A stretch of 64,000 bases of DNA from Colletotrichum lupini (lineage: Eukaryota; Ascomycota; Sordariomycetes; Glomerellales; Glomerellaceae): contig NC_064674.1 of the NCBI RefSeq assembly GCF_023278565.1, positions 186,001 through 250,000 on the forward strand, given 5' to 3'. The notes beneath the pieces are model-generated. The model had not been told where the DNA came from, did no database searches, and saw only the letters and a program-made list of their open reading frames with translations. The position numbers and the translations under genes were made by a program. Shown piece after piece: positions 46,326 through 57,800 of the stretch (position 1 is the first letter of the stretch; the number at the start of each line of letters is the position of its first letter).

Positions 46326-48844
46326 AGGTCCTTTCGCGAGAGTACCTGCGCATGTCCCGCGATGAGCAACGAGTTCGGCACGCCTGGCGCCTCTTTGGAT
46401 ATCTCCTACCTTTCCCCTCGATCCCACAACGACACATCACAGTCGTTGTTCTCTTGGACCTTGAAAGAGACGTTTAAGATAGGCTTGAACACCGGTGGGA
46501 TGACTGTTGACTTTCAGCCGAGTTCGCCCAATTTAGACGCCGAGAGCAAATGAGGAGGCCGCTGTATCCTCGAATGTATTACCGTCATCAAGCTCGAGCC
46601 CCAGTGCAACGATGATACTCATCTGGTGGTCAGAGCCGAATGAGATGCGGCGGTCGAAGGAAGCGGGTTCGAGCCAAACTACTTTACGAGTCATAGATGC
46701 CGGGGAAATCTCGCAACTGGCTCGGTAGGGCTTCAGGCACTAGTATGAGCGCCTGCTTGATGAGAAAGCCGCACTATCAGGTGAACCCGGGCGGATTCTT
46801 CCTGGGCTTGGAGGCTTGGACCAGACAGGTCTGAGCAGTGAGCAAAGCCCTATGTAGATTGCCGTGCCCGATGCCTTCGTGTTGGGATTTGGTCGTTCGA
46901 AGAATCAGAAAGAAGACGATTCCATCAAGGAGAGAGATCAACGACTCCAACCTCACCTTAGTGCAGTCGCCCTGGTGCGGTGGAGAGCCATTGATCCGGC
47001 ACATGATGGCTATCTTCACCGACTTCAAATTCGTGCCGCCTGGTTCGGTGACGGGACTAAAGTATACCAAAATCGATGCCATTTGGAACAGGTATGTGTG
47101 TGCTTACACCTGGATTGACTCTGTATTTTGATGATCCGACCGGCGGTTTACCGCCCCCAGGTGGTGGTATGCGCGACGCAGAGCTTCTGTAAACAATGAC
47201 GCCGGCCGTCTTTCGTCGCGCGTCTTGTACGCACACTTCGCCGATAAGACCCTGGCTGGGGTCGAGACGAAAGTGGCAAGCTTTTATACCTAAATCATGC
47301 CTTGGCGGAAGTGATATACCTTATCAAAACGGGTTGCTTGACGTCCACGGCATGCACCAATGTGTTAATCCGACTACTGACCTTGCTCAATAGAACTCTG
47401 TCTTCCGGGTGCTGAGGTGCTGCTGCGGTGGCTCAATTCCACGGGAAGGTTCAGCCAACGGCTGATCTGTTTATGGCATCACGGGTCAATTGGATCTGAA
47501 GGCGGACGGGGCAGGCAACCTTTGAATGGTCTACCGCCTATCGTATATGGTAAGAGACGTAGTTTTACTTCCATCTTGTCTAGTCTGGGGCTGGACCAAT
47601 AGCCTCAAATTTACTTTCTCGGCCCCAATTGACACAATGCTGAGCGGTGTAACCCGATTTGATGACTTCAGCCCATAGGTCGTCCTGAGGGAGCCACCTG
47701 CCCGATCAAGGGAAAGTTATCGCGGTCAAACCAGCGGCCCAATCCACGGATAGCCTTCTTACGACTACAGCACACTTTGTTGGTCTGCCAGATTCTGTTG
47801 AATTCAAGGCTGTCCACATCAAAGGCTATTTAGCCGCAACCGAGAAGTAAACACAATGCTGCGCATATGAGACAGCCCGTTGAGGGAAGCAGGCCTGCTT
47901 GACGTCTTCTTGCTTTCTCGCGCTTTTGTGAAGAGGTATACTAATGCTTTACCTGGACGATTAACTCGGGAATAGCCGCAGATACTTCAAAGCAGCGCCT
48001 GAACTTGCCGTAGCTTCACTCAAGAATACCCACTGAGACGCATGCCAGCGACTCATCTGGGGCAGTGCATCATCTACACGGTAGGGCCCCGGCGGATTGC
48101 TCCGTCAGGGGTAAGCGTGAGTGAGTATAGAAGGTGCATTTGGCGGTGCTATATCCGGGCGGACTCAGCTCGTAGTTGCCTGACTGCTTTAAGACTGAGG
48201 CATTAGCAGTCCTTCAACGTCAGTGCCAATGTACATGCAGTAAGGTGGTCCACCATTTAACTAGATGTCCGCGATCGCTCAAGAAGCCTTGCATGAAGTT
48301 GAGGAGAGCAGCTTTCCTTCAAAGTCACCGTTCATTGGACCAAAAAGAAAACTGACATCGCAGCAGATGCTCTCGGAAGACGGGTATCAATGGTGTTTAT
48401 GAGGTGAACTAAGACTAGGGATTTTTTCCTTCATGAGGACATGCGGTCGGCGTATGCCCCCGCCCGTGTCACGACTGAAACCTGTTCCATGTCACGATGT
48501 CACAGGCTCTGCATATCTAGCAACCCGAAGCTACGAGCCGCCAAAGGACAATTAAAGCCTTCTCACCTCGTTCTTTGAGGCAAGACCATCGTGAGATCTG
48601 TCATCATCGCTGGTCTTGAGCAATCAAGCTCAAATAAATGATACCTCAATGCATCCTAGCTATAAATCCTTCCATTAATCAAGTTCGATATACTGTCCAG
48701 ATAAACGAACGGACGGGGAGCATCTCACCCCTATCTCTGAAGGGAGTACCCGTAGCTAAGCTATGTCTAGACTCGCCATTGAGTAGTATTGATGATCCAG
48801 GCCCCTCTCCATCTGGCTATGTGCAAATAGACTACGTTGACTCT
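46326..48844. other. 2.5 kb without a recognised gene
   Basis: Frames at 46314-46553 and 46838-47131 (plus) read somewhat like protein but carry no motif I recognise. The 48638-48958 plus frame overlaps the zinc-finger exon antisense and is probably chance. Confidence 0.45.
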
Positions 48845-50001
48845 TCAAAGGCTCGCGCGATGTATGTTTCGAAGCAGGTGTCTCAAGACGCCGTTGCAAT
48901 TTTCTCCGTGAAACTTATTGGGAAATATCTTGTTTGTCTCCTTGGTGTAGGCTCGTAGCGTGTTGACGTTTCGAAAGGTCTGAACTCCTTCCTTGTTTCC
49001 CCGCCTGCTTTCGATCAAATCCACGATGTTGACATGCGTCCGTCGTACAGCCTACAATATATGTTAGAATAGATAGATCTAATCAATATCAGATCACGGA
49101 CACTAACCTTTTTGCATTGCTCATTGGTAACCGGCAATGGGTTGATCCCAATTGCGCGACAAAGCGCATGCCACGCAGCCAAATCGTCTTCCTCACCAAA
49201 CCACATTTGAAATTCCTTCTCAAGAGCTTTTTGGTATTTATCCCAAGCTTCTTTTGACGCCGGCTGATCACGATGATACCACCCCATATGTCTCTGTAAG
49301 TTGGCATACGAGATATGTGGTGGAAGAGATCGGTCGTAATCAAGGGCCGCGTATGAACGGAAGAATACATCTAAAGGTGTTTCCGTGCTTTGCTGATGAA
49401 TGGAAGAGTCGCGAAGGTGCTGTTGAAGAGCCTCTTCCGTGCTAAATGATCGATTGCAGGTATCACAGTCATAGAACGGCCTGTGAGCAGGAGAGTCGCG
49501 CAGATGCTGTTGAAGAGCCTCTTCATCTCCAAAGGACCGATTGCAACTTTCGCAATCATAGGAAAGCCTGTGAACAGGTGAGTCGCGTCTGTGCTGCTGA
49601 AGAGCTTCATCGTCGCCAAAGGATCGTTTGCAGGTATCACAGTCATAGGATGGTTTGTGAACAGGAGAGTCGCGTAAGTGCTGTTCAAGCGCCTCATCGT
49701 TGCCAAAAGATCGATCGCAGGTGCTGCAGTCATAAGAAGGCTTGTGAACAGGGGAGTCGCGTAGGTGCTGTTGAAGAGCCTCGTCGTTGCCAAAGGAACG
49801 ATCGCAGATATCACAGTCGTAGGACGGACTATGGATAGGAGAGTCGCGTAAGTGCTGTTGAAGAGCCTCGTCGCTACCAAAGGAACGATCGCAGATATTA
49901 CAGCCGTACGACGGGCTATGAACAGGAGAGTCGCGCATGTGTTGTTGAAGAGCCTCTTCGCTGCTGAAGGATCGGTTGCATGTAACACAGCGGGAGCTCA
50001 T
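48845..50001 (-). CDS. C2H2 zinc-finger protein with seven tandem fingers, two exons
   Basis: Exon 1 is 50001-49108 and exon 2 is 49051-48845, minus strand. The 56-nt intron 49107-49052 begins GTTAGT, has a CTAAC branch site and ends TTGTAG. The product is 366 residues. Residues 5-202 are seven fingers of exact 29-residue period (C-x2-C-x12-H-x6-H), nearly identical to each other (RSFG-DEALQQHLRDSPVH), starting at Cys5, 34, 63, 92, 121, 150 and 179. Residues about 210-366 form a conserved-looking tail (DVFFRSYAALDY, EFQMWFGEEDD, and across the splice CKK-AVRRTHVNIVDLI) of the kind attached to many fungal C2H2 hypothetical proteins. Without splicing the frame ends at 49015 and loses this tail, which supports the intron. 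The ATG follows CACA, a good fungal context. Likely nuclear or nucleic-acid-binding; target unknown. It is the only gene here that looks intact. Confidence 0.88.
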
Positions 50002-51794
50002 TGTGCCAGAAATGCCGTACGACTAATGTTGATCATGGTACTCAGAGAGATCACACGGAATGGTTGGAAATATGAGCCATCAGTCCAATTATAAACTCGG
50101 CACATAGAACGTAAGTATGCCGTATAAGTGCGGCTTCGCACTATCGTCCAATGAAACTGTGACACATGGTGCTGTTCCTGTCGTAAATTATCTACCTACC
50201 TCAACCAGCCCAACCTGGGAGAGACAAAGCGGGAGAAGAACTTGCAGTAGCCCAAGAACAACGACAACCACCGATATGCCCCATGACCATTGCTTCTATG
50301 AGGCGGTTAGCTGTAGCAGGGATCATGTAATGATGGTGCTATCAATCTATCTCTCAAGGCTGGGGTGGAGCGCGACCCAAGGAGCTCTTTTTGACCTTGA
50401 TATGAGGAAGGCTTTTGCTGGATAACAGATGTCGGTTAGACGTTTGTTCGCTTCCTCCGGATCATGGGTTGTTTGTGATTCTGGGCCGAGGAACCTGTTC
50501 CCATCGGCCAAGCGGGGTTCGTTCATGCGCTATGTATGGTCTCAGTCTTTGCATCTTGTCATATGTTGGAGGCGCAGGTTCAGTAATATCGAATCTAGAC
50601 GCATGCATTAAGGCGGCAGATGTACTCATTTGCGCAGAACATAGCCTTGCCGGACACCACTCTTTGATAGGAGAAGAGGTGTAATGCTAGACGGGCGAGC
50701 GGGAACGTGTGGGATGGCGTGCCTGCAACGCCCGGGGTTTTAGCCACTCAAACATCTTTGTGCGCCAGTTGATGTGGATTTACCTGCAAATGATCGCCTC
50801 GTTGTTGGTGCATTGCGCAGAGAACAACAACCAACCGCCGTTATGTCCCAACTGGTTCGGCTCACAACATAAAGCTATCGTTGGTTCCGAGCGGGGTTGA
50901 CATCAGGCAACAATTAGGCACTTATTATCGCTAGTTCGCGAGGCTCCGGCAGGCGAAGTGGACCATGAGCTGATCAATTGGGAATAAGGCATGCTGCATA
51001 GGAACGGGGTGCGTCAAGCGCTGCAGCATCGTGATCAGCGCACTCGTTGCTCGCCACAATGTCGACGTCTGCGACTCGAAAGCGAATCTTGAGCTACCCT
51101 GGCAGATGAGGATGCTCGAGTGTTGGTCCGCTCGGTTCTAGCGGAGAACAGCCCGGTTGCAGCTGGTGAGGAGCCACGAGAGCTCCGGCCAATGGTAAAG
51201 CCTTCGGTTCGGATCTCCATATTTAGCGACAGAGGTTGGGCGCTAAACAGTCCTTAGTACCTCGACCAAAGCAAAGGCTTCTGGGCCATGCCTCGGTCCC
51301 TGTCTTGACATGGAAATGCCCGGCCGGGGAGGGCGTCAATCCCAGTGATCACGGAGGCATTCGAACCTCCCTTGTTCTGCATTGCTTCGTGCCGCTAGAT
51401 ACTTATCTAGTCTCTTGGAAGAAAGTAAGTATGCATGGCTCTTATGACTCTATGGTTTGGGGTCGCGGGTCGCGGGTCGCGGGTGGTGCAAAGAACCATG
51501 CTGCTTGACGCGGGAACGCAGGGGGCAGGCAGGTCCGGCATGTTGTGCTTCCAGTACCACATCTTGCTGCTGGCACAGCTCGTTGTATTTGTTCGTTCTG
51601 CTCGCAGCCACTTGAGCTCGGGTCAGAGCCTGGACAAGACACACGCTGAATATGTATCGATGACTATCACCGTAATTGACTCTTCATGGAGGCGGCTATC
51701 TGTTGTGGTCAAAGTAACAACAGCCGTCTTGTCTACCTACATATATGTGTGTACATATCTTGTTCTTTCCGGAGACTTTGATGCAGCTTTGGAA
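50002..51794. other. No gene recognised
   Basis: Upstream of the zinc-finger gene and downstream of the GTPase pseudogene. Short unrecognised frames only. A small 7-bp repeat (CGCGGGT, about 3.5 copies) lies at 51461-51486. The promoter of the zinc-finger gene must lie just right of 50001 but no element is identifiable. Confidence 0.45.
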
Positions 51795-53290
51795 CTAAGC
51801 CCATAAGCCTTTGGGATCGTCATCGTCCTCAGAGATGTACTGCAACTCAACACTGTCAGTCAAACTCAAGATCATCGTTTTGCTCAACCGTTGCAGTTCC
51901 GGCCAGACGGAACTCGTGCTCTCCATGATCTCCTCGATCCTGCTACGATGCTTAGAATGGTGGTTCATTCGATGCATGTGGACATCGACGGCCAGTGCAT
52001 ACACCAATGGTATCAAGTCGCTGACTTCTCTGTGAACAGCCTTTCTCCGTGGACAGCACTTGCAGAAGCGTGCCCCAACTGCAAGAGGGAGGCCACCAAC
52101 ACCTTTGAACATAGTTATACAGGCACAGTCGCCCCAGAGGACTGTGCTGTGAGCCACTTTCTGTGTCATAAATGGAAGAAAGTTCTTCCAGACGACACTG
52201 CCGAGAAGGATGCCAGTCTCAGCCACTCTTGCCTCCGGTATACAGAAGCAACCATACGAGACTTTCGAAAAAGGCATCTCGAGACAGTCGGCGTCGCGAC
52301 AAAAGTGTCTGCTCCAAGGATACGAGCGGCGGGCACAGCCGTTCTGAGAAGTCTCAGTGTCTTCTCAATAGCCTGGTCAATCTTGGCCTCGATGTCCGGG
52401 ATGTGGGCTGCGCAGATCGCCTCCGATACGGCAATGTCATGAGATGAAGCCGTGGCCATACTAATCAGACCTTCGGTAGAGTCTTCGTCATCTAGAAATA
52501 TGCGAGGGTGATCAGAGAGAGATTAAGGTGCTCTGAAAACGAGGAACCACGTACCTCTGGAGACGAATGCAAACTTCACACACAACTTGGGCCAAAGTTC
52601 TCTTATCTCCAGTCTCTATCTGCCTCAAAAGATTACTTTCAACACAATCTGTCTCTCCGCTGATAGTGAAGTCTCATTAACTTATATCAAAGTGGTGTTA
52701 GTACCGCGTCTGATCGTACCTGTGCGGTAGGAGAAACTTATCTTTCTTCGTGCCAACGATGATTATGGGGACCAAAGGTGCAGTGGACGCTACCTCTTCC
52801 AGCGCACGAGCCAGAGCGGCCTGAATAGGGCGAGCAGTCTCCGCATCGACACAAGTTCTGGTAAATCAAACGCTGAGCTCATGCAATGGAATATTCTTCG
52901 CGAATTGATGACACAACGCATACCATATTGCGTGAAAGTTCTCCTCGACCAGCGTCTGGCCTGATCTATTGACCAGAAACTCCTTGAACGCATTCACTTT
53001 CTTTGAGGTTGCCGGCCTGAAACCCTTCAGAATCGTGGCCATGATTCCAGGTGTTCACCTGTCTCGAAAGCTTCGTAGATGTCGTGTATTAATCTTCGAC
53101 TAGCTTTTTACGGGTCTGGAGGGCGTTAGTGTTGAATCGTAGTTGCTTTCTTCGTCGATGTCTTACCATGGTTATGTCAAAGACACGATTGAGCAAAGTT
53201 GAACTTCCGACTCCAGCATTACTGCAGCTCAGGATCTGGCATCCAGTGCTACATATCGGAAGATGACCTCGGATCTGGATATTAAATCTC
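51795..53290 (-). pseudogene. Fungal P-loop GTPase (MMR_HSR1-like), frameshifted
   Basis: On the minus strand, blocks of a fungal GTPase family appear in order. The P-loop region SNAGVGSSTLLNRVF lies near 53180-53225; the catalytic Lys of GKST is Ser here. An intron 53166-53116 (GTAAGA, CACTAAC, CAG) follows. Then come RRLIHDIYEAFETGEH, the G3-type HDSEGFQAG (about 53015-53045) and the G4 motif VGTKKDKFL (about 52735-52760). A C-terminal hydrophobic domain (ICAAHIPDIEAKIDQAIEKT and VVWKNFLPFMTQK, STVLWG, GVGGLPLAVG) reaches 51795. Each side of HDSEGF needs a one-base frame correction, another extra base follows, a TGA interrupts the middle and another frameshift lies near 52270. So it is dead. 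The GTP-binding fold is secure; the biological role of this fungal family is not known to me. Confidence 0.7.
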
Positions 53291-54609
53291 GCTGTTGTCC
53301 TCCCTGTGTCGAAAAATCAGGTCAAGCATACCTTTTCTCGTTCAGACTCTGTGTGACGTTGGAATCCTTTCAAAGCTTACCGTATACCCGAGGTAGCGTA
53401 TGTGTTCATTAAGAAGTAGATGGACAGGTGAACGGCAGTTCCGCCTTTCGCTGGATAGATTTAGGTCAGATCAAACACCAATAATTGTCAGAACAGCTTA
53501 CAACAGGTACTATAGCCCTGCAGCTCACCAAGTGTGCTACTTGCAAACACAGCGCGTTCTCCTCTACCCAGGTGGCCTCAGGTTCCCTTGTTGATGCTGA
53601 CCCAATTTGTGGCCTTCTCTGGACTATGGCGCTTTTGAAGCTTACTTTCTGTAACCTCTTGAAGATTTCCATGATTGTGTAACTGCGGAGATCGACCATG
53701 CTGATTTGAGCACCGTTGGAGTATCGGTATATCCAGACTTGAGACGGAACGGGCCCTTCATATTAAAGCGTCTCTGTCAGCACTGTGGAATTTTTTGCCA
53801 TTGGGGTGGCCAATGGTGAGCTTGGGAAATATTAAGTTCAAGGGTTTCTGTATCTGACCTTTAAGATGGCGCGGAGGATCGTGCTTGGATACTACACCCT
53901 GGGATCTGCTTTCAATCAACATCCACTGGAGGGGTAACAGAGATAGTCCGTCGTGCACTGCTCCTCCGCACATATCATCACGAGTGCCCACGAGTCCTGC
54001 TTGCTGGTGACAGTCTTCTTGCCCCCGATGCCCAGAGTTGTCGACGGGCTCGCTTCGAAGGACTGGGAAGTGTTTGCGCTCCTCGTTATGGCATGAGCGT
54101 GTCTCCCGGGCTCGATTCGGCTGACGTCTGGAGTATCGACCTCCTCGGAAGAGCTGTGTTGTTTGGCAGTGTCAAAAGGCCCCAGAAACTTGACTTTCTG
54201 AGGCTCACGTGTGTGTTGACAACTAGATGCAATCGTTAGCTATAGATTCAGCAACCTGAAGGACATGGACGTCCCCGACTTCTCCAAAATAGTACTCTCA
54301 ACCCGGTGTGATTGGGCCCTATTGCTTTTCTCCTTACCCACGATCTTCAATCGCTTTAGAAAATGATCTTTCTGGTCTGGCGGCACGTTTTTCGATGGGG
54401 ACCACTTAATGCGTGCCGCCACGGCGCGGCTACATCTGTGCTCGATCTTCCATAGTCCTATCCTCTCAGGGGGGCAGGGTAAGTGTAAAAGCTCCCCGAC
54501 TGAATTCAACTAAGTAAACCTCATTGACGGAGGACCTGACTGCGCGGGTGTAGAAGTAAGAATATTTCAGTACGCCTTGATCTCGAGGGGATTATGGTAG
54601 GAGAATTAC
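53291..54609. other. No gene recognised
   Basis: Could contain the lost 5' part of the GTPase gene. Frames 53466-53699 and 54240-54509 (both minus) are unrecognised. Ends at the ATTAC target duplication of the copia element (54605-54609). Confidence 0.45.
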
Positions 54610-54814
54610 TGTCGGATTGGAAGTCTAATTCGACCGCGGCATATAGCCGACTGCGTAGGGGCCAATTAGGGGCCCTATTTACGATTATCGTAGCTAGCCT
54701 AACCTACGGTTAGAACCTCCTTTTTATACTTATTACGCAGATATTTATATAGTTTAATTAATCTCTTCGTTAACTATAGTTCGAACTAACTACCCTATAA
54801 TAGGGATACTAATA
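54610..54814 (+). repeat. 5' LTR of the copia element
   Basis: 205 bp from TGTCGGATTGG to GGGATACTAATA; its outer half is less mutated than its inner half. Confidence 0.9.
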
Positions 54815-57800
54815 CTAATTAATAATTAAATTTTATTATTATAGATTAGTAAGGTATCTTATTATATAAAAGAGATAACCTTTTAATACCGCACGGGATA
54901 AGAGATTTATATTAATTAACTTTATAGAAGTAGACGAAAAAGGGGGCGATTTTTAAATACCGCACGGAATTAAGTAATCGTAGCCCTTTATTACTTATAA
55001 AAGGTTAACGTCTATTATATTAAACTACGTTAATTAACAGAACTACTTAAGTAACTAGCCTTTTACCGTCGCCCCGAGTAGCTTTTTTACTAAACGATTT
55101 TTCTATAGCCGGCCCGCGATTAGAAATTAACTAATTAAATTAATAAAAGTATAATATAAAAGAGCACCGTGCGATCGAAAAAGGGGATCTTTAAACGTAA
55201 ATATTTTTATTTAGTAACGAAGGTAACCTTATAAAAGTTATTAAGCTAAGAGATCTACGGTATATAAGAAAGTTTATTATTATAAGGACTTTATAAGTAC
55301 GACCTTAAGCCCGCGATCTAAATAACCTCCTTATAGCTCCCTTAACTACCCCCCGGGTATTACTTAAGAATATAGTATAGGGGACGGTTTAATAAGAGAA
55401 GAGGGGATTTAGAGGTCTTAATAATATCGAGCTAAGAGTATTACGGATCTTAGAGATTAACTTAGGAAAAAGGCGGCTACCCTAAAGTAGTCCTACGACC
55501 TCCCGCTAGAGTTATTATTAGCCTAAAAAAAGGCTAAAAAAACGAGGATCTAAAAAGAAAAAAAAAGAATCTTCTAAAGGGCCGCTAAAGGGCTTCTTTT
55601 TTATATTAGCTCTTAGTATAAAATTACTAATTTTGAGAAATTAACTAAAGAAGCTATTTAGAGATTATAGAGAGTACGAGGCTTAGGAGGCTAGAAGTAT
55701 ATAGGATAGCGGAAATTAGTAACTAATAAAGATCCTAAGACTAATTACTATATCTTTTTATAATAATATAAACGTTTATTACTATTATTATTAAAAGGAA
55801 CTACTAAAACCTACCCTTTTTTATTAAATAAAAAAGAGGATCTTAGTAAGTATAATAGCTAGCGATTTAAAAAAGTAGTAGTAATTACTAAAAATAGTAA
55901 AAATGAGAGTAGTAGCGAGACGGTAAGAGGAAGTAGGAATCTCCTAGACCCTAATAAATTCGTTAAGTAGTAAAAGCACGGATTTATTACGACCCGCGCG
56001 CGGATTAAATATATTTTTATTAAGATTAAATACGCTAGCGACTATTAATATAAGTATAAGCTAGAGCACGACCCTTAGTAAGTTAAAGTAAAAAAAAAGA
56101 GGACGAAACCCGATCCTAAATAGAATCCTAATCCCTTATAAATAAGTAAATATTAACCCGGACTATTAAGGGACGTAAATATATAGAATTATAGATTAGC
56201 CTAGTAATAAGCAAATTAACGCGGTATTAATCTATTTAACTAAGGTTTATAAAAAAAAGGAGCTATAGGGGCAACCCCTATTTTACGAGATTATAAATAA
56301 CCTTAGCTATTAGCTAGATAAATAGTTCGTAAGCGCAAGCTTAGGAATCGTAAAAGTAGTTAATAAATTCCTCTACGAGCGAGGGGTATTATTAGCGCAA
56401 TTATAATCGCAAGAGCTATATAAAATATTAATAACGATAATTATAAAAGAGGAATTCGTATTATAGAACTAAGTATAGGTCGATAGAGCGTATAATCGCT
56501 TTAACGAATTTAGAAAAAGGGTAAATAACCTAAATTTCCTCCCTATAATTACTAACGGAAATCTATCGTCGCAAAAGGATATACTGGGGTAAAATATAGT
56601 ACTAAAAATACGATAATCGATAATTCTACCTATTTCGATCTATAACTCGTTACCGTTACTAATATAAAATTCGGCGCTAATCGGCTAATAAAAAAAGAAA
56701 TAAACGACCCGAAGTTACTAATAGTACGTAGCGACGCAAGGTTTATATATAAATATTAAAAATCTAGTAGTAAATACGAGGCAATTTATAGACCTTAAAA
56801 AGATCTTCTTAAAAAAGAAATTATACTCTAGGGGGAAGTATAAGGTCTTATAAGAAACCCTAACGATATTTTATAATTATTATAAAAAAGTCGGAATTAG
56901 GGAACACTAGTACTATTTGGTAATTAATATCGTACTCGTAGGCAAAGCCTTTAATTATTACTACGAAGCGGTACGTAATCTCGATTAAAACGACTTTCTT
57001 AGTATAATTAATATAATCCGAAGCCGCTTCGAGACTTATAATAAGAACCTAGAGCTCCTATCTAAGCTACGAGCGATTTCTTTTATATCTATAGCTAAGA
57101 TAATAAAGGGTAAATTATAAATAAAGATCCTCGAAAAGCTTATTAATTAAATCAATAAGCTAGTAAAAACCTAGCTAAATAAGGAGATAAACGAGCGGAA
57201 AGTCGGATATTTTTATACTATAGTCTAGCGTATACTAAAAATAAAAATAACCCTATATTAAGTACCCGAAAACTACGAGACGCTCTACTCGAGGCTAAGA
57301 TCTAGTTTTAATATTAAAGCGAGAATACCGCGCTAAACCTACTTCTAAATATATAACGGCCCTTATTAATAATATTAGGTCGATCGAACGTATAATAAGA
57401 AAGGAAAAGAGGCTAAATATAATAATTATTAGTAAAGAGGCCTAGATTTGTTAAATAAGTAGAGATTTAACTTACGAGTAGGGTAATAAAAGAAGTAATA
57501 CTATATTTATAAAAAGGATAGATATTAGTTAAGTAATTACTCCGAGGAAGAGCGTACTAAATTATATAAATAGTATAAAAAGTCGAGGGTAGTAAATAGT
57601 AAAACTAGCCCTTATTAGTTTAACTAATTCCTCGTTATATATAAGGGTAGATCTGGGGGCACGGAACCTAGTAATAGTAGCTAAAGTAGCGGCCTAAAGT
57701 ATATACCCCCTATAAGAGATTCGGAAGATAAAGAAGATCTTACCCCCTATACTAACGAATTAGATTATAACGAAATCGACGATATTAACTACTCTTTTTT

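Noticed and set aside
48638..48958. 106-codon plus-strand frame
   Set aside because: Antisense to exon 2 of the zinc-finger gene and without any motif.
49089..49988. Long frames overlapping the zinc-finger gene in other frames (49371-49988 minus, 49446-49838 plus)
   Set aside because: Shadows of the 87-bp repeat structure in the true coding frame.
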